37,476 nucleotides of DNA from Candidatus Treponema equi (lineage in GTDB: Bacteria > Spirochaetota > Spirochaetia > Treponematales > Treponemataceae). The notes beneath the pieces were generated by a model. It was not told the origin of the DNA. It saw only the letters and a list, made by a program, of their open reading frames with translations, and did not search any database. The position numbers and the translations under genes were made by a program. Positions 1 to 8,649 of the stretch are shown piece by piece. Within the stretch, counting starts at the first letter, position 1. Every line of letters begins with the position of its first letter. The DNA is taken from the NCBI GenBank assembly GCA_018064785.1, contig JAGHUO010000026.1:1-37476 (forward strand). Reading direction: 5' to 3'.

Positions 1-1335
1 TCCCATTTCTGGAATTGCGAATACACCGATACCACCGAATGAGCGTGTTGCAACTGGGAGGATTTCACCCTGTGCAATGTATGCCTGGAGCTTTGTATCT
101 GGTGTTGTCTGCAATCTGAAGAATGTGATTGGACCTGGCATGATGTCTCCTTCGAGAGTACCACGTGTAAAGTCTGGTGTACCACCGTTTTCGAGGAGGC
201 GGTTCTGGATGAGCTGGAACTTGATTCCAGGGTTGCATGCCTTGTTCATGCAGCAGAATGGTGTGTTACCACAGTGGAATGCCATGAATGTGTCGTTGAG
301 AACATATGGGTAAGAGAACTTGCCCTTGATGCTTTCGTCGTACATGTCCTGTGGAACAGAGTTGTTGATGTCGAGGAGAGTAACTGGAGCACCTGAGATA
401 CATGTACCGATGTATTCAGAGAGGGCACCGAAGATATCTACTTCACAAGCAACTGGGATTCCGCGGGAAGCGAGGCGGCTGTTTACATAGCAAGGTTCGA
501 AACCGAATTCCTTAGGGAATGCTGGCCAACACTTGTCTGCGAATACAACGTACTTCTTGCAGCCCTTGTTTGCTTCTGCCCAGTCAAGGAGAGTAAGTTC
601 AAACTGAGCCATGCGTGGAAGAAGATCAGGGAAGTTGTTTCCGCTTGAACCAAGTTCTGCTTCCATTTCCTTTACAACATCTGCAATGCGCTTGTCGTCT
701 TTGTGTGCGCGGTATGCAACGAGAAGGTCAAGTTCTGAGTTTTCCTGGATTTCAACACCGATGTCGTAGAGACCCTTGATTGGTGCGTTACATGCGAAGA
801 AGTCCTGTGGACGTGGTCCGAATGTGATGATCTTGAGGCTTGCAAGACCGATGATTGCACGTGCAACAGGGATGAATTCTTCGATCATCTTTACGATGTC
901 ATCTGCTGTTCCAACTGGATATTCTGGAATGATTCCAGGAATCTTGCGGAGGTTGAGGTTGTATGAGCAGTTGAGCATACCACAATATGCGTCACCACGT
1001 CCGTTGATAAGGTCATTCTGTGTTTCTTCTGCAGCAGCGACGAACATGCAAGGTCCGTCAAACTTCTGTGCGATCTGTGTTTCAGGTGTTTCTGGACCGA
1101 AGTTTCCGAGGAATACAACAAGAGCGTTACAACCAGCGTTCTTTACTTCATCAACAGCCTTAAGCATGTCCTTTTCATTCTCTACAGTTGTCTTTGCTTC
1201 GTAGAGTTCACCTTTGCCTGCAAAAGCCTTAACGATAGCTGCTCTTCTCTTTTCAGAAAGAGAGATAACGAAACAGTCGCGGCTTACTGCGATGATACCA
1301 AGTTTTACATCAGGGATGTTTTCAAACTTTGCCAT
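1..1335 (-). CDS. L-fucose/L-arabinose isomerase-family protein (3' end truncated by window edge)
   Basis: Open minus-strand frame from the left edge to ATG at 1333-1335 (MAKFENIPDVKLGIIAVSRDCFVISLSEKRRAAIVKAF...), with AGGAG at 1345-1349. Absent from the ORF track because it runs off the edge. Family call from memory of sugar isomerase sequences. Confidence 0.8.
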   Translation of the reverse strand, partial: MAKFENIPDVKLGIIAVSRDCFVISLSEKRRAAIVKAFAGKGELYEAKTTVENEKDMLKAVDEVKNAGCNALVVFLGNFGPETPETQIAQKFDGPCMFVAAAEETQNDLINGRGDAYCGMLNCSYNLNLRKIPGIIPEYPVGTADDIVKMIEEFIPVARAIIGLASLKIITFGPRPQDFFACNAPIKGLYDIGVEIQENSELDLLVAYRAHKDDKRIADVVKEMEAELGSSGNNFPDLLPRMAQFELTLLDWAEANKGCKKYVVFADKCWPAFPKEFGFEPCYVNSRLASRGIPVACEVDIFGALSEYIGTCISGAPVTLLDINNSVPQDMYDESIKGKFSYPYVLNDTFMAFHCGNTPFCCMNKACNPGIKFQLIQNRLLENGGTPDFTRGTLEGDIMPGPITFFRLQTTPDTKLQAYIAQGEILPVATRSFGGIGVFAIPEMG

Positions 1336-1417
1336 AGTGTGTGTGCTCCTTAATTGGATATATTGTTTTTACTGCTCACCCGAGCAGAGTCCTAAGATTT
1401 CCGGAATTTTAATTTTT

Positions 1418-1431
1418 GGCAACCGGTTGCC
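1418..1431. promoter_or_regulatory. LacI-family-like operator, perfect palindrome GGCAACCGGTTGCC
   Basis: 14-bp perfect palindrome immediately downstream of the predicted -10. Confidence 0.6.
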
Positions 1432-1437
1432 ATCTTG

Positions 1438-1466
1438 AATATATTACCACTTTTGCCAAAAGTCAA
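1438..1466 (-). promoter_or_regulatory. sigma70-type promoter for the isomerase gene (TTGACT-N17-TATATT)
   Basis: Minus strand: TTGACT (1466-1461), 17-nt spacer, TATATT (1443-1438). Confidence 0.6.
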
Positions 1467-1611
1467 GGAAATTCAGTCGACACGTGAAAATTCAAACAAA
1501 ATAACAGTTTAAACAAATTGTTTTGTCAGGAATTCCGCCTATAATTATGTGAATATCTTTAGAATTGAAAAATAATATATATGGTTGTATCATTTCTAGA
1601 AGGGGATAAAG

Positions 1612-2655
1612 ATGAAGAATAAGAAAGGAAAGCTGCTCATATTCAATTTTTTTGTTCTGTTCATGCTGTCTGTACATCTTATAATGTTCATAGATTCCTT
1701 CAGAAATCATTGCATCGGCACCTGCATCCAGAACATAATCGGCATCATAGCAATCGGAATCATATCCCTCCTGAGCACAAGGAAGTACAATCCGTTCCTT
1801 TGGATTTTCTTCATCATGGTCCATCTTCAGCTACAGGTCCTTGTGGGGGTAATACTCACAGGCTGGGGTCTGGGATTTCAATACTACTACATAGGCACCA
1901 TGGTCTATTCAATACTCATGTCCTTTTCCATTGAAACCAGAAGGCTTACCGGAAAACAGATTTTTCTTGGGCTGTCATCACCGCTGCTTTTCTTCACCTG
2001 CTTTTTCATATCAAGGTACACAACACCGATCTATGACATTCCAAGTGACGTCATGGAAAATGTATCTTTCATCAACTACGCATGCCTTTTCATCGGACTT
2101 GCCATCCTTTCAAACATGTACAGGCGGAACGCTACACGGTTCGCATTTTCTCTCAGGTCACAATCCTACAAAGATGAACTCACTAAGCTTTACAACAGAC
2201 GCGGAATAAGACCAGCCTTTGACAGGGCGATTTCCAACAACAAGGAAAGCAACATTCCATATGCCGTAGCCATAATAGATATCGATGACTTCAAGAAGAT
2301 AAACGACACCTACGGTCATGACAAGGGCGACCTTGTGCTCCAGAGAATAAGCAGAATATTGAGGGACACAGAAGACCAGAACACGACCGCATGCAGATGG
2401 GGCGGAGAAGAATTCCTCATCATAAGGCAGAACGCGATCTACAAGGACACCATATCAGAACTTATGGAAAAGGTCGCCGCAAGAATCGCACAGATGGAAT
2501 TTGAATTTGGCGGGGAGAATGTCAGAATAACCATTACCGGAGGATGCGCAAACAGCAACGACGGTGATTCCCTGCTGAACCTCATAAAGATCGCAGACAA
2601 ACGCCTTTACATCGGCAAAAAGACCGGTAAAAACAAGATTGTCTGCGAAGATTAA
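1612..2655 (+). CDS. Membrane-anchored diguanylate cyclase (GGDEF domain, GGEEF motif)
   Basis: 347-aa ORF with hydrophobic N-terminal half and GGDEF signatures (YKDELTKLYNRRG, DIDDFKKINDTYGHDKGD, RWGGEEF); AGGGG upstream. Confidence 0.9.
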   Translation: MKNKKGKLLIFNFFVLFMLSVHLIMFIDSFRNHCIGTCIQNIIGIIAIGIISLLSTRKYNPFLWIFFIMVHLQLQVLVGVILTGWGLGFQYYYIGTMVYSILMSFSIETRRLTGKQIFLGLSSPLLFFTCFFISRYTTPIYDIPSDVMENVSFINYACLFIGLAILSNMYRRNATRFAFSLRSQSYKDELTKLYNRRGIRPAFDRAISNNKESNIPYAVAIIDIDDFKKINDTYGHDKGDLVLQRISRILRDTEDQNTTACRWGGEEFLIIRQNAIYKDTISELMEKVAARIAQMEFEFGGENVRITITGGCANSNDGDSLLNLIKIADKRLYIGKKTGKNKIVCED

Positions 2656-3932
2656 TTCGTAGAATAGAATTCCTTGATGGCCCGAACCATATATCCAACA
2701 TCTTCCGTACCAGCAGTCTCATAAGGAGAATGCATTGCCCATTGAGCAAGGCCTATGTCCACACATCTGAGGGAAACATGGGCGTTGCTTAGATTTCCAA
2801 GAGTTGAACCACCAGCGATGTCGGAACGGTTTGTATACACCTGAACCGGAACACCAGCCTTTTCGCATATGCTGCGGAACATGGCGGAACTGATTCCGTC
2901 CGTAGTATATTTCTGGGCCGCGTTGAATTTTATGACAGGACCGCCGTTGAGTTTTGGACAGTTCACAGGATCCGCTTTTGAGCTGAAGTTTGGATGACCT
3001 GCATGGGCATTGTCAGCGCTCAACATGAAACTTTCAGCTATGGAAATATGGAAATCCTCATCAGTTCTTTCACAGGCGGAATTGATACGCTTGAGCACAT
3101 CCTCCATGAACGTTGAATCGGCCCCCTGTCTTGTAAGGCTTCCGACTTCTTCATTGTCAAAGACACAGAAGACAGTGGCAGCATTTTCGTTTGTTCCGCC
3201 TAGGAAGCCCTGCAATGATGTCCATACACATTCAAGGTCATCAAGCCTTGGAGAGCAAAGCATTTCTTTGTTGGCACCTACAAAAGTTCCACGGTCACGG
3301 CAATAAAGGAAAAGATCACTTCCCTTCACATCCTTAGGATCTACACCGGCAGCCTTTGCCACAGAGTCCATGAGCCTGTCATCCTTGTTGCATGAGAATA
3401 CAGGAAGCATGTCGTTCTGCACATTGCAGCTGAATTCTTCGTTTGCGTTGCGGTTCATATGGATTGCAAGATTTGGAATGATCAGAAGATCCTCATCGAC
3501 CGCTACAAGTTTTTCCTCAAGGTTAAATGGGGAACTTTTCTTTAAGACAAGACGGCCTGCGACGGAAAGTGGTCTGTCAAACCATGGAGCACAGAGCATT
3601 CCGCCATACTTCTCTACATTGAGCTTAACATAGGTCTGCCCAGCGACTATCTCCGGATTTTCTTTTATCTTGAAACTTGGAGAATCGCTGTGGCTTGCAC
3701 AGATAAGGAATCTGGAATATTTTCTGGACGGAATTCTGAAAGCAATGATTGAAGAATTGTTCCGTCTTACGAAATAGGAAGAGCCATCCTCAATGTTCCA
3801 TTTTTCATTTTCTTTTAATTCAATAAAACCATTGCCGGATAGAACGTCGGCGATATTTGAGACTGCATGAAAACAGCTTGGAGATTTTTCAATGAAACCA
3901 AGCATATCCTTGGCAAGTGTAATGTCTGTCAT
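2652..3932 (-). CDS. apeB: M18-family aminopeptidase
   Basis: 426 aa; motifs CASHSDSPSFKIK, SPRLDDLE, DNEEVGS, RSDIAGGSTLGN typical of M18 peptidases. Confidence 0.88.
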   Translation of the reverse strand: MTDITLAKDMLGFIEKSPSCFHAVSNIADVLSGNGFIELKENEKWNIEDGSSYFVRRNNSSIIAFRIPSRKYSRFLICASHSDSPSFKIKENPEIVAGQTYVKLNVEKYGGMLCAPWFDRPLSVAGRLVLKKSSPFNLEEKLVAVDEDLLIIPNLAIHMNRNANEEFSCNVQNDMLPVFSCNKDDRLMDSVAKAAGVDPKDVKGSDLFLYCRDRGTFVGANKEMLCSPRLDDLECVWTSLQGFLGGTNENAATVFCVFDNEEVGSLTRQGADSTFMEDVLKRINSACERTDEDFHISIAESFMLSADNAHAGHPNFSSKADPVNCPKLNGGPVIKFNAAQKYTTDGISSAMFRSICEKAGVPVQVYTNRSDIAGGSTLGNLSNAHVSLRCVDIGLAQWAMHSPYETAGTEDVGYMVRAIKEFYSTN

Positions 3933-3948
3933 AGTGGATATTATAGCA

Positions 3949-3983
3949 TAAAAAAAAGGACTGTCCGAGTACTCGAACAGTCC
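3949..3983 (-). terminator. Rho-independent terminator after GH35 gene
   Basis: Minus: GGACTGTTCGAGTACTCGGACAGTCC followed by a T run. Confidence 0.8.
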
Positions 3984-4004
3984 AAAGCAGAATATAAAAT
4001 TATG

Positions 4005-6173
4005 CTACAGAATCACCTGCGTATTTACAAAAGGTCTGGCTTTTATTTCCCTGACAGTTTTATAGGAGGAACTGCTGCCAAAGTCAGGCCATTTTTCAAT
4101 GAACACTTTTGCATCCTTTTCAAGTGAATCAAGCTCAAGAACAAATTCATGCATTCCTTTGCCATAACGTTTAAGTCCAATTGACCATGGATAATCATCA
4201 CCGGAATAAATGGCGTCATCTATGAGTTTTCCATTTTCAAAAAGACGGGCACAATTGGCGGTATAGGAAATATCCACAAACACATCATCGAGGTTTTCCC
4301 ATGGGCCGATTTTGATTCTGTAGGACGCAGTTTTTCCATCATCAGAAATCAACTCAAAATCTACAGAAGGTGCTGTTCTGGCATTTCCTTTTTTAGAGTA
4401 TAGGGCAAAACCGTTTTCATCAGCTTTTCTTTCAAAGCCTTCTGGAATCTTATCCAAGGCAGGATAGATCTTGAAGTCCACATCGCCATCGGTCTGGAAA
4501 TCAAGGACATTCTTTCCGTCCTTCACTTCCTGGTACATGACGTTTTTTGTGATGAGAATGTACTGTCTGTCTGCAACAACAACCTTGTGCGCATTCTGGG
4601 CATCTTCTCTTGTCAAAGTAACAATGTCCTCATCGCCTGTTGCTTTTCCAACAAACTGATAGTAGACGCCATCGGCCTTATCTGAAGAAACAACATTGCT
4701 TGCCATTACAAAGGTTCCACCTGCAGGACGGGCATTGCTGTAGAAAATAAAAGCTTTGCGTCCGTTGTCCAGTCTGCAAAGAGGTGTGCAAAGAGAAGTC
4801 TCAAGTTCACTGCCCCCAACTTTCATATTGAACGGAACAAAGAAGAAGTCGCCGTCAAGAACATCCACAGCAGGAAATTTCACATTGTATTCTTTATTCT
4901 CAAGAACAACGTTCTTGTGGTCAGCCATTTTATTGCGTCTCTGGAAGCTGCTGGCAAAAGTCCATCCACGTTTCTTTCCGCACTTGCAGTTGTATGATCT
5001 CCAGCTTTCTCGAAGATCGGTAAAATTGGATGCAGTTACGGGATTGCTTTCAGGAAGGAATGTATCTGTTTCCGCAAACTTCTCTCCAAAGTCATGGACG
5101 AACATGGAATAAAGCTTAATTTCTCCGTAGGTTCCGTTTGGCATGCCATACTGTCCAAGTGGAGCACGGAAGTCATAGTTCTTTATGCTCATGTCATTAA
5201 GGGAACCTGTAGCAATGTTTTCTTCCAGGGTCGTCAATTTGCCTTCAGGATTTTGGCCGCCGTGATACATGTAATATCCAAGAAGATTGCAGCCGCCGCC
5301 CATTTTCGCAAGGCTCATTCCGCCGATATCCTTTGGCTGTGCCACAGGACGACGCTTGAGTGTTACCTGAAGTCCCCCACCAAGTTCTGCGGTAAGGTAT
5401 GGAAATTTCGTCATGTCGAATGTGATTGTCTCTCCGATGCCAAAGTCACATCCGATCGCATGGTCGTTTCTTTCGTGGGTGAACACATAGTTTCCGCTTG
5501 GCTCGATCTCAGTGATGCGTGGATCCCAAGGAGCTTCACAGTAACCGCCCATGACCGGGAGCATTCCGGCTGTAACTGCTCCACCCCAACCTGTAGCTGT
5601 GTATAGCGGTGCATCAAAGCCTATTTCACGTGCCATCTTTTCAAGACGCTTCATGTGTGATTCACCTTCAGCTCCTGAAAGACCGCCGCAGTGTCCGTAT
5701 TCATTTTCAATCTGGACACCGATGATAGGACCACCGTCCTTTACAAAAAGACCTTTAACCTGATCATAGATGGCCTTATACCATTTTTCGACTTCCGCAA
5801 AATATTTTTCATCATTTGTCGAACGGGCATCAGGGCATTTTGCAAGAAGCCAGTCCGGGAATCCACCGTGGCGAACTTCTGCATGGCTCCATGGTCCAAT
5901 ACGAATCACCATAGTAAGTCCAACTTCCTTTATGGTCTCAACAAACTTGCGAAGGTTTCTCCAGCCTGTCCAGTCAAATTCATTTTCAATTTCTTCATGA
6001 TGGATCCAGATCACATATGAAGACACAATGTCGATTCCGCCTTCCTTCATTTTAAGAAGAGCTTCTTTCCAGTCGCAGTCAGGATAGCGTGAATAATGGA
6101 TTTCACCCATCACAGGAAACCATCTTCTGCCATCCCTGAAAAGACTTTTACTGTCGTATTTATATTCTGTCAT
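4005..6173 (-). CDS. GH35 beta-galactosidase
   Basis: 722 aa; FPVMGEIHYSRYP, GPWSHAEVRHGGFPDWLL, GGPIIGVQIENEYG; AGGAAC upstream of ATG. Confidence 0.88.
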   Translation of the reverse strand: MTEYKYDSKSLFRDGRRWFPVMGEIHYSRYPDCDWKEALLKMKEGGIDIVSSYVIWIHHEEIENEFDWTGWRNLRKFVETIKEVGLTMVIRIGPWSHAEVRHGGFPDWLLAKCPDARSTNDEKYFAEVEKWYKAIYDQVKGLFVKDGGPIIGVQIENEYGHCGGLSGAEGESHMKRLEKMAREIGFDAPLYTATGWGGAVTAGMLPVMGGYCEAPWDPRITEIEPSGNYVFTHERNDHAIGCDFGIGETITFDMTKFPYLTAELGGGLQVTLKRRPVAQPKDIGGMSLAKMGGGCNLLGYYMYHGGQNPEGKLTTLEENIATGSLNDMSIKNYDFRAPLGQYGMPNGTYGEIKLYSMFVHDFGEKFAETDTFLPESNPVTASNFTDLRESWRSYNCKCGKKRGWTFASSFQRRNKMADHKNVVLENKEYNVKFPAVDVLDGDFFFVPFNMKVGGSELETSLCTPLCRLDNGRKAFIFYSNARPAGGTFVMASNVVSSDKADGVYYQFVGKATGDEDIVTLTREDAQNAHKVVVADRQYILITKNVMYQEVKDGKNVLDFQTDGDVDFKIYPALDKIPEGFERKADENGFALYSKKGNARTAPSVDFELISDDGKTASYRIKIGPWENLDDVFVDISYTANCARLFENGKLIDDAIYSGDDYPWSIGLKRYGKGMHEFVLELDSLEKDAKVFIEKWPDFGSSSSYKTVREIKARPFVNTQVIL

Positions 6174-6194
6174 ATTTGTTCCTTTTATTTTTTT

Positions 6195-6208
6195 TACACG
6201 TGTTGATT
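6195..6208. promoter_or_regulatory. Predicted LacI-family operator upstream of GH35 gene (TACACGTGTTGATT)
   Basis: Same 14-mer occurs at 11035-11048 in front of the lacI-type gene. Confidence 0.6.
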
Positions 6209-6216
6209 GACATCTT

Positions 6217-6245
6217 AAAAATAGTGCGCATTTTTTCTGCGCACT
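6217..6245 (-). terminator. Rho-independent terminator after malG-like gene
   Basis: Minus: AGTGCGCA-GAAAAAA-TGCGCACT-ATTTTTA. Confidence 0.7.
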
Positions 6246-6256
6246 ACATAGTCATC

Positions 6257-7147
6257 TTATTCTTTTACAGCAGCCGTAGACATGCTCATCATCATGGCTT
6301 TCTGAGTGAACAGGAAGAAGATTACAAACGGAATGGCGACTACAAGAGCACCAGCCGCAAAGTTCGTGAACTCGTTTTTCTTGTCCGTTACAAAGGAGAA
6401 CAGTCCAAGAGCGAGGGTCTGTTTTTCAGGGCTTCTCAGGATCATCTTTGGGAAGATGAAGTCCATCCATGGACCTGTAAAGCTTGATACCGCAAGGAAT
6501 GTGATGATTGGTCTTGTCACAGGAAGAATGATAGTGGCAAAAGTTCTGAAGTGGCTTGCACCGTCGATGCGAGCGGCCTCATCAAGGTTCTTGCTGACAG
6601 TATCCATATAGCTTTTGACCATCCATGTGTTGTAAGGAATATTTCCTGATACATAGATGAGGACGAGACCCCAGAGTGTATCAAGTCCACCGATACGCAT
6701 AAGGATTACGTAGATGGCGATCATTCCGACAAAGGATGGGAAAATCTGAAGAACAAGAAGGCTCATCAAGAGAGTATGCTTGAACATGAAGCGGAAACGA
6801 GAGAAAACGTAAGCGCTCAATGCCGAAATGATAACTGTGAGAGTTGTTGTCCACAGAGCGACAAAGAGAGTGTTCTTGAACCACATCCAGTAGTCAGTCT
6901 TTGTAAAAAGATACTTGAAGTGGTCAAGGGTAAACCCATTACCGAACTTGATGTTGAGGCCATCAAAAACGCGGAATGTGTGGCCATCACCAAATGGAAC
7001 GATGCTCAGGTTTGCGATGCTGTTGCCTGGTGCAAATGCAGCCGACACTACATATACCAGCGGGTAGAAAACCACCAGTGAGATAAGGATGAACAGCAGA
7101 TATGAGAATGTAAGATTCAATGTATGGATTGACTTCTGTAATTTCAT
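6257..7147 (-). CDS. Carbohydrate ABC transporter permease (MalG/GanQ-like)
   Basis: 296 aa; EAA-loop sequence SKNLDEAARIDGASHFRTFATIILPVTRPI; ATGA overlap with the upstream permease. Confidence 0.9.
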   Translation of the reverse strand: MKLQKSIHTLNLTFSYLLFILISLVVFYPLVYVVSAAFAPGNSIANLSIVPFGDGHTFRVFDGLNIKFGNGFTLDHFKYLFTKTDYWMWFKNTLFVALWTTTLTVIISALSAYVFSRFRFMFKHTLLMSLLVLQIFPSFVGMIAIYVILMRIGGLDTLWGLVLIYVSGNIPYNTWMVKSYMDTVSKNLDEAARIDGASHFRTFATIILPVTRPIITFLAVSSFTGPWMDFIFPKMILRSPEKQTLALGLFSFVTDKKNEFTNFAAGALVVAIPFVIFFLFTQKAMMMSMSTAAVKE

Positions 7148-8466
7148 ACTTCACCTTCCTTGAAAGCTTTTGTGTTTCTGAACTGATAGATTGCAAACGG
7201 TGCGAGAACAACAAAGATGAGGACCGCAATGACCGAAGCATAGTTGTATTTCTGCAATGTGATCGTAAGCTTGTAAATCCATGTGACAAGAATATCTGTT
7301 CCGCCTGCCATGGTTGTTGTACTGTCCTTTACAACTGGGTTTCCGCCAGTAAGGAAGTAGATGATACCAAAGTTGTTGATGTTGTGAGTGAAGCTCATGA
7401 TGATCAATGGCATTGTCTGGTAGAGGACCAAAGGCAATGTGATGCTCTTCAAAGTCTGGAAGCTTGATGCACCATCGATTTTTGCAGCTTCATACATATC
7501 CTTTGGAATAGCTGTCATTGTACCCATGGAAAGCATCATGAAATATCCAAAGCCTGCCCAGAGGTTTATGACGACACACATGAGCTGTGCAAGGTTTGCG
7601 TTTCCAAGCCAAGGAATTGTCTGGTCAAGACGGAGGATTCCAAGGGCCTGAAGTGTCCTGTTGACGATACCGAAAGTTCCGTTGAGCATGTGCTTCCAGA
7701 GAATCATTGTGATTACCGAAGGTACTGCATATGGAAGGATGAAGATAAAGCGGAACACAGAAGAAAATCTTACTCCACTTTCTGACAGATGTACTGCAAC
7801 AAGAAGGCCGCAGAAATAACATGTGAAAGTAGAAGCAACTGCCCACAGAAGAGTCCATATGGCGATGCGGGCAAACCCCTTGGACCATGTTGTTCCGCCA
7901 AAAAGAAGAGCCTTGAAATTGTCAAATCCAACCCAATCTACTGTGTTTTTTGGAGTGATGTGCTCAGGTGCGGAATAGTTGGTAAATGCAACACATACGC
8001 TGAACAGCAATGGAACAACAACGAACACAAGAAGCATGATCACACATGGAGCAAGACCGGAGATTGGAAATGCATTGCTTCCGATTTCTGCAAGAGAAGT
8101 CTTCTGCGACATGAATCTCTTTGTTCTTGTGTATTCCCTGTAACCACGGTTCGCACTTCTTACCGAAATGAAGTAAAGAGCGGCAAATACTGCGACGATG
8201 GACAGAGTGAGGATTCCGTCTATAAGCATGAACATAGAATTGCTTCTAAGCTTCAACGGAACATCTGGCTGTGGATCACCTAGAGTTATGAGCTCATAGA
8301 CTTTTCTACAAACTGAAGGCAGGTATACAAGGAACAGTACTTCGATGGCGGCAAAAAGCCCACCCTTTGCATACTGCTTGAGATAAAGAAGATGTGAAAG
8401 CCCCATGAAACAGCAGGCTGTTCTTTGAATCTTCTTAGCTGAACTTCCATCGGATTCCATCCGCAT
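7144..8466 (-). CDS. Carbohydrate ABC transporter permease (MalF/GanP-like, extended N-terminus)
   Basis: 440 aa; EAA-loop PKDMYEAAKIDGASSFQTLKSITLPLV; about 130-aa N-terminal extension with extra hydrophobic segments. Confidence 0.9.
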   Translation of the reverse strand: MRMESDGSSAKKIQRTACCFMGLSHLLYLKQYAKGGLFAAIEVLFLVYLPSVCRKVYELITLGDPQPDVPLKLRSNSMFMLIDGILTLSIVAVFAALYFISVRSANRGYREYTRTKRFMSQKTSLAEIGSNAFPISGLAPCVIMLLVFVVVPLLFSVCVAFTNYSAPEHITPKNTVDWVGFDNFKALLFGGTTWSKGFARIAIWTLLWAVASTFTCYFCGLLVAVHLSESGVRFSSVFRFIFILPYAVPSVITMILWKHMLNGTFGIVNRTLQALGILRLDQTIPWLGNANLAQLMCVVINLWAGFGYFMMLSMGTMTAIPKDMYEAAKIDGASSFQTLKSITLPLVLYQTMPLIIMSFTHNINNFGIIYFLTGGNPVVKDSTTTMAGGTDILVTWIYKLTITLQKYNYASVIAVLIFVVLAPFAIYQFRNTKAFKEGEV

Positions 8467-8522
8467 AAGACACCTCTCAAACTAGAAAAAGAATTAACTA
8501 CATCCAACACGCATTGGAGTAA

Positions 8523-8582
8523 CCGTTTGCGCATCTCCTGTCGCTTAAAGCAGTAAGTTGTCTTAAGCAACAGGAGAAACGG
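8523..8582 (-). other. Long intercistronic hairpin between SBP gene and malF-like gene
   Basis: Arms CTCCTGTCGCTTAA (8535-8548) / TTAAGCAACAGGAG (8563-8576), extended outward by CCGTTT (8523-8528) / AAACGG (8577-8582). Confidence 0.75.
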
Positions 8583-8618
8583 GTAAAGACTGCCTTTATG
8601 ACAATCTTTACCTTTTTG

Positions 8619-8642
8619 GGAATCACGCAAAAGCGTGGTTCC
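8619..8642 (-). other. Hairpin immediately after SBP stop codon (partial terminator / mRNA-stabilising stem)
   Basis: GGAATCACGC-AAAA-GCGTGGTTCC, about 8 nt after the stop at 8650. Confidence 0.7.
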
Positions 8643-8649
8643 TCAGCAA

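Noticed and set aside
246-1121. Minus-strand ORFs 246-428, 672-866, 891-1121 and plus ORFs 77-313, 776-1204
   Set aside because: Out-of-frame or antisense shadows of the truncated isomerase gene, which the track missed because it has no stop inside the window.
1710-2209. Plus ORFs 1710-1934 and 1931-2209
   Set aside because: Out-of-frame shadows of the GGDEF gene.
8286-8630. Minus ORF 8286-8630 spanning the SBP-malF gap
   Set aside because: Out of frame with malF and made of hairpin DNA; no protein family features.
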